A stretch of DNA of 64,000 bases, taken from assembly GCF_023715105.1 (NCBI RefSeq), contig NZ_JAMBNO010000001.1:124001-188000 (forward strand), written 5' to 3'. The stretch's first letter is position 1; each line of letters begins with the position of its first letter. A model generated the notes under the pieces. That model did not search any database, was not told where the DNA came from, and worked only from the letters and a program-made list of their open reading frames with translations. Origin of the DNA: Hydrogenophaga intermedia. Its GTDB lineage: Bacteria; Pseudomonadota; Gammaproteobacteria; Burkholderiales; Burkholderiaceae_C. Both the position numbers and the translations under genes were made by a program. Below, one piece after another: positions 62,681-64,000 of the stretch.

Positions 62681-64000
62681 ATGGGTCGGCCCCGTACCGC
62701 AAACACCTTGGATTCCGTCGCCCCGCTCCCGCTTTCCCCGGCGGCTCCCGATTCGCCGGAACTGCCGTATCGCGCGCTGTTCATGGCGTCGCGCGTGGCC
62801 GCATCCATCACGCGGCGCAGCGATGGCCGGTTGATCGAAGTCAACCAGGCCTGGGAAGCACTCACCGGTGTGAGCCGGGCCGATGCCATCGGGCGCACCA
62901 CACTCGAACTCGGCCACTGGAGCGACGAGGCACAGCGTGCCGCGTTCCTGGAACTTGTGCCCGGGCAGTTGCCGCCAACGCGACTGCAATTCAGAGGCGG
63001 TATTGCGCATCTGGTGCGCATGCATGTGGCCGTGGTGCGCGATGGCGGTGAGGATCTGCTGCTGGTGCAGGTGGTGCAGGCCGAGCGCGAAGTGGAGGCG
63101 GAGACCGCGCGCGAGCGCAGCGAGCATGCCCTGCGCGCGGCCAACATCGAGCTGCAGCAGCGCGTCGAGCTTCACGCCGAGATCGAGCGCACCGCGCGGG
63201 TGGGGCACTGGACCAACGCCGAGAGCGAGCAGGAGGTCTACTGGTCCGACGGGTTGTACGAGATCGCGGGCTTGCAACGGCAGGACCGCCTCACCCGCGC
63301 GCTCGGGCGCGGTGGCATTCACCCCGACGACATGGACGCATGGCTGCAGGCGCGCCAGCACCTGGACGGCCGCGAGGTGGTGTTTCGCTGGTACCGGCCC
63401 GACGGCTCGATGCGCTGGTTTCGAACCCGCATGGGCCTGACCACGGTCAAGGGCAACCCGCAGACGGATTACGGCGTGGTGCAGGACATCACCGCCGAAC
63501 GCGAGGCCACCAACCGCCTGGCCGATAAGCTGCGGCTGTTGCAGAACATCGCGGCGCGCGTGCCCGGCATCATTTACGAAGCGCGTCTCACGCCCGACGG
63601 GCGCAGCGTGATCACCTTCGTCAACGACGCCGTGCGGGAGTTGTTCGGTGTCGAGCCTGAGGCGCTGATGCGCGATTCGCAGGTGTTGTTCGACATGCTG
63701 CACCCCGAGGACAAACCGCGCGTGATGGCCTCGCTGGAGCGATCGGCACGCGAACTGGTGCCCTGGCGCGAGACGTACCGCGTGGTGTTGCCGGGCGTGC
63801 GCGAGCGCTGGCTCAGCGTGGAAGCCATTCCGCAGACCGAACAGGATGGTTGTGTGGTGTGGCACGGGTTCACGACCGACGTGACGCAAAAGCGCGCTGA
63901 CGAGCAGCGGCGCGAGCGCATCAACCGCATGCTGGCCGCCGTGACGCAGGCACAGACCCTGTTCATCGAAGGTCAGGACAAGCGGCCGGCGTTCCAGGGA
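62681..64000 (+). CDS. PAS-domain sensor protein, 3' end beyond the window
   Basis: The frame from ATG 62681 is open to the last base (440 codons visible). At least three PAS/PAC domains: about 25-140 (SDGRLIEVNQAWEALTG), about 165-275 (VGHWTNAESEQEVYWSDGLYEIAGL, with a PAC 'PDGSMRWFRTR...QDITAERE'), and about 290-405 (GRSVITFVNDAVRELFG ... TTDVTQKRADEQ). The output domain (kinase, GGDEF or other) is cut off. No membrane helix or signal peptide precedes the PAS array, so it is cytoplasmic so far. Confidence 0.85.
   Translation, partial: MGRPRTANTLDSVAPLPLSPAAPDSPELPYRALFMASRVAASITRRSDGRLIEVNQAWEALTGVSRADAIGRTTLELGHWSDEAQRAAFLELVPGQLPPTRLQFRGGIAHLVRMHVAVVRDGGEDLLLVQVVQAEREVEAETARERSEHALRAANIELQQRVELHAEIERTARVGHWTNAESEQEVYWSDGLYEIAGLQRQDRLTRALGRGGIHPDDMDAWLQARQHLDGREVVFRWYRPDGSMRWFRTRMGLTTVKGNPQTDYGVVQDITAEREATNRLADKLRLLQNIAARVPGIIYEARLTPDGRSVITFVNDAVRELFGVEPEALMRDSQVLFDMLHPEDKPRVMASLERSARELVPWRETYRVVLPGVRERWLSVEAIPQTEQDGCVVWHGFTTDVTQKRADEQRRERINRMLAAVTQAQTLFIEGQDKRPAFQG

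Overview
The window reads as a chromosomal segment of a high-GC betaproteobacterium, most likely a Comamonadaceae (Hydrogenophaga/Acidovorax/Comamonas relatives). This is inferred from the protein families, from the pmd/lig-type protocatechuate 4,5-cleavage operon order, from VanAB and TRAP transporters and from the intergenic repeat style. No rRNA, tRNA, CRISPR array or prophage was recognised. Genes are densely packed, and many neighbours share 4-nt ATGA/GTGA overlaps.

Positions 1-29657 form a lignin-aromatic catabolic region. A minus-strand operon (4391-5179 crotonase, 2508-4394 feruloyl-CoA synthase, 1747-2511 SDR, 1331-1750 thioesterase, 751-1317 MarR) lies back to back with a plus-strand pair (5912-6775 amidohydrolase resembling 4-hydroxyphenyl-beta-ketoacyl-CoA hydrolases, 6772-8607 acyl-CoA ligase). 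Together they look like a beta-oxidative, vanillin-free route from ferulate/coumarate to vanillate/4-hydroxybenzoate. Between them sit two copies of a MITE-like repeat and a promoter with a palindromic operator. Next come a MetE-like methyltransferase and a NahD-like isomerase (minus), then vanA-vanR-vanB and a TRAP transporter (dctP, terminator, dctQM). Two tandem hybrid histidine kinases (one lacking its ATPase domain and apparently frameshifted) lie opposite an orphan TRAP binding protein. A LysR regulator is divergent from a complete protocatechuate 4,5-cleavage operon in the order J-K-I-A-B-C (pmdEFDABC). That operon is headed by a leaderless ModA-like protein and ends with an aldo/keto reductase. 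In sum: ferulate -> vanillate -> protocatechuate -> pyruvate + oxaloacetate.

Positions 29660-41600 are mixed: an LprI-like protein, a CpxP/Spy-like lipoprotein with an OmpR/EnvZ-type two-component system, an SMR exporter, DUF3014, pyroglutamyl peptidase and a GIY-YIG-like mini-protein. A halohydrin-dehalogenase-type SDR is broken by one internal stop. A small defence-like island follows: NERD-helicase, AbiEii-type nucleotidyltransferase with XRE antitoxin, a duplicated helicase scrap and an orphan start signal. glnS closes this part.

Positions 41600-64000 are mostly housekeeping and envelope functions: DUF2157, a KefB/KefF potassium efflux pair, DUF924, a His-rich secreted protein, a LytS/LytT-type system divergent from a MacAB-like exporter (with three direct repeats at exact 21-bp spacing between them), uppP, a PAS sensor kinase, a crotonase-mutS-Anbu-hydrolase run, a DadA-like oxidoreductase, a CpdA-like phosphodiesterase and a PAS sensor cut by the window edge.

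Three genes (16610-18435, 35170-35850, 38334-39031) each appear broken by a single base change, so either local gene decay or residual consensus errors should be considered.
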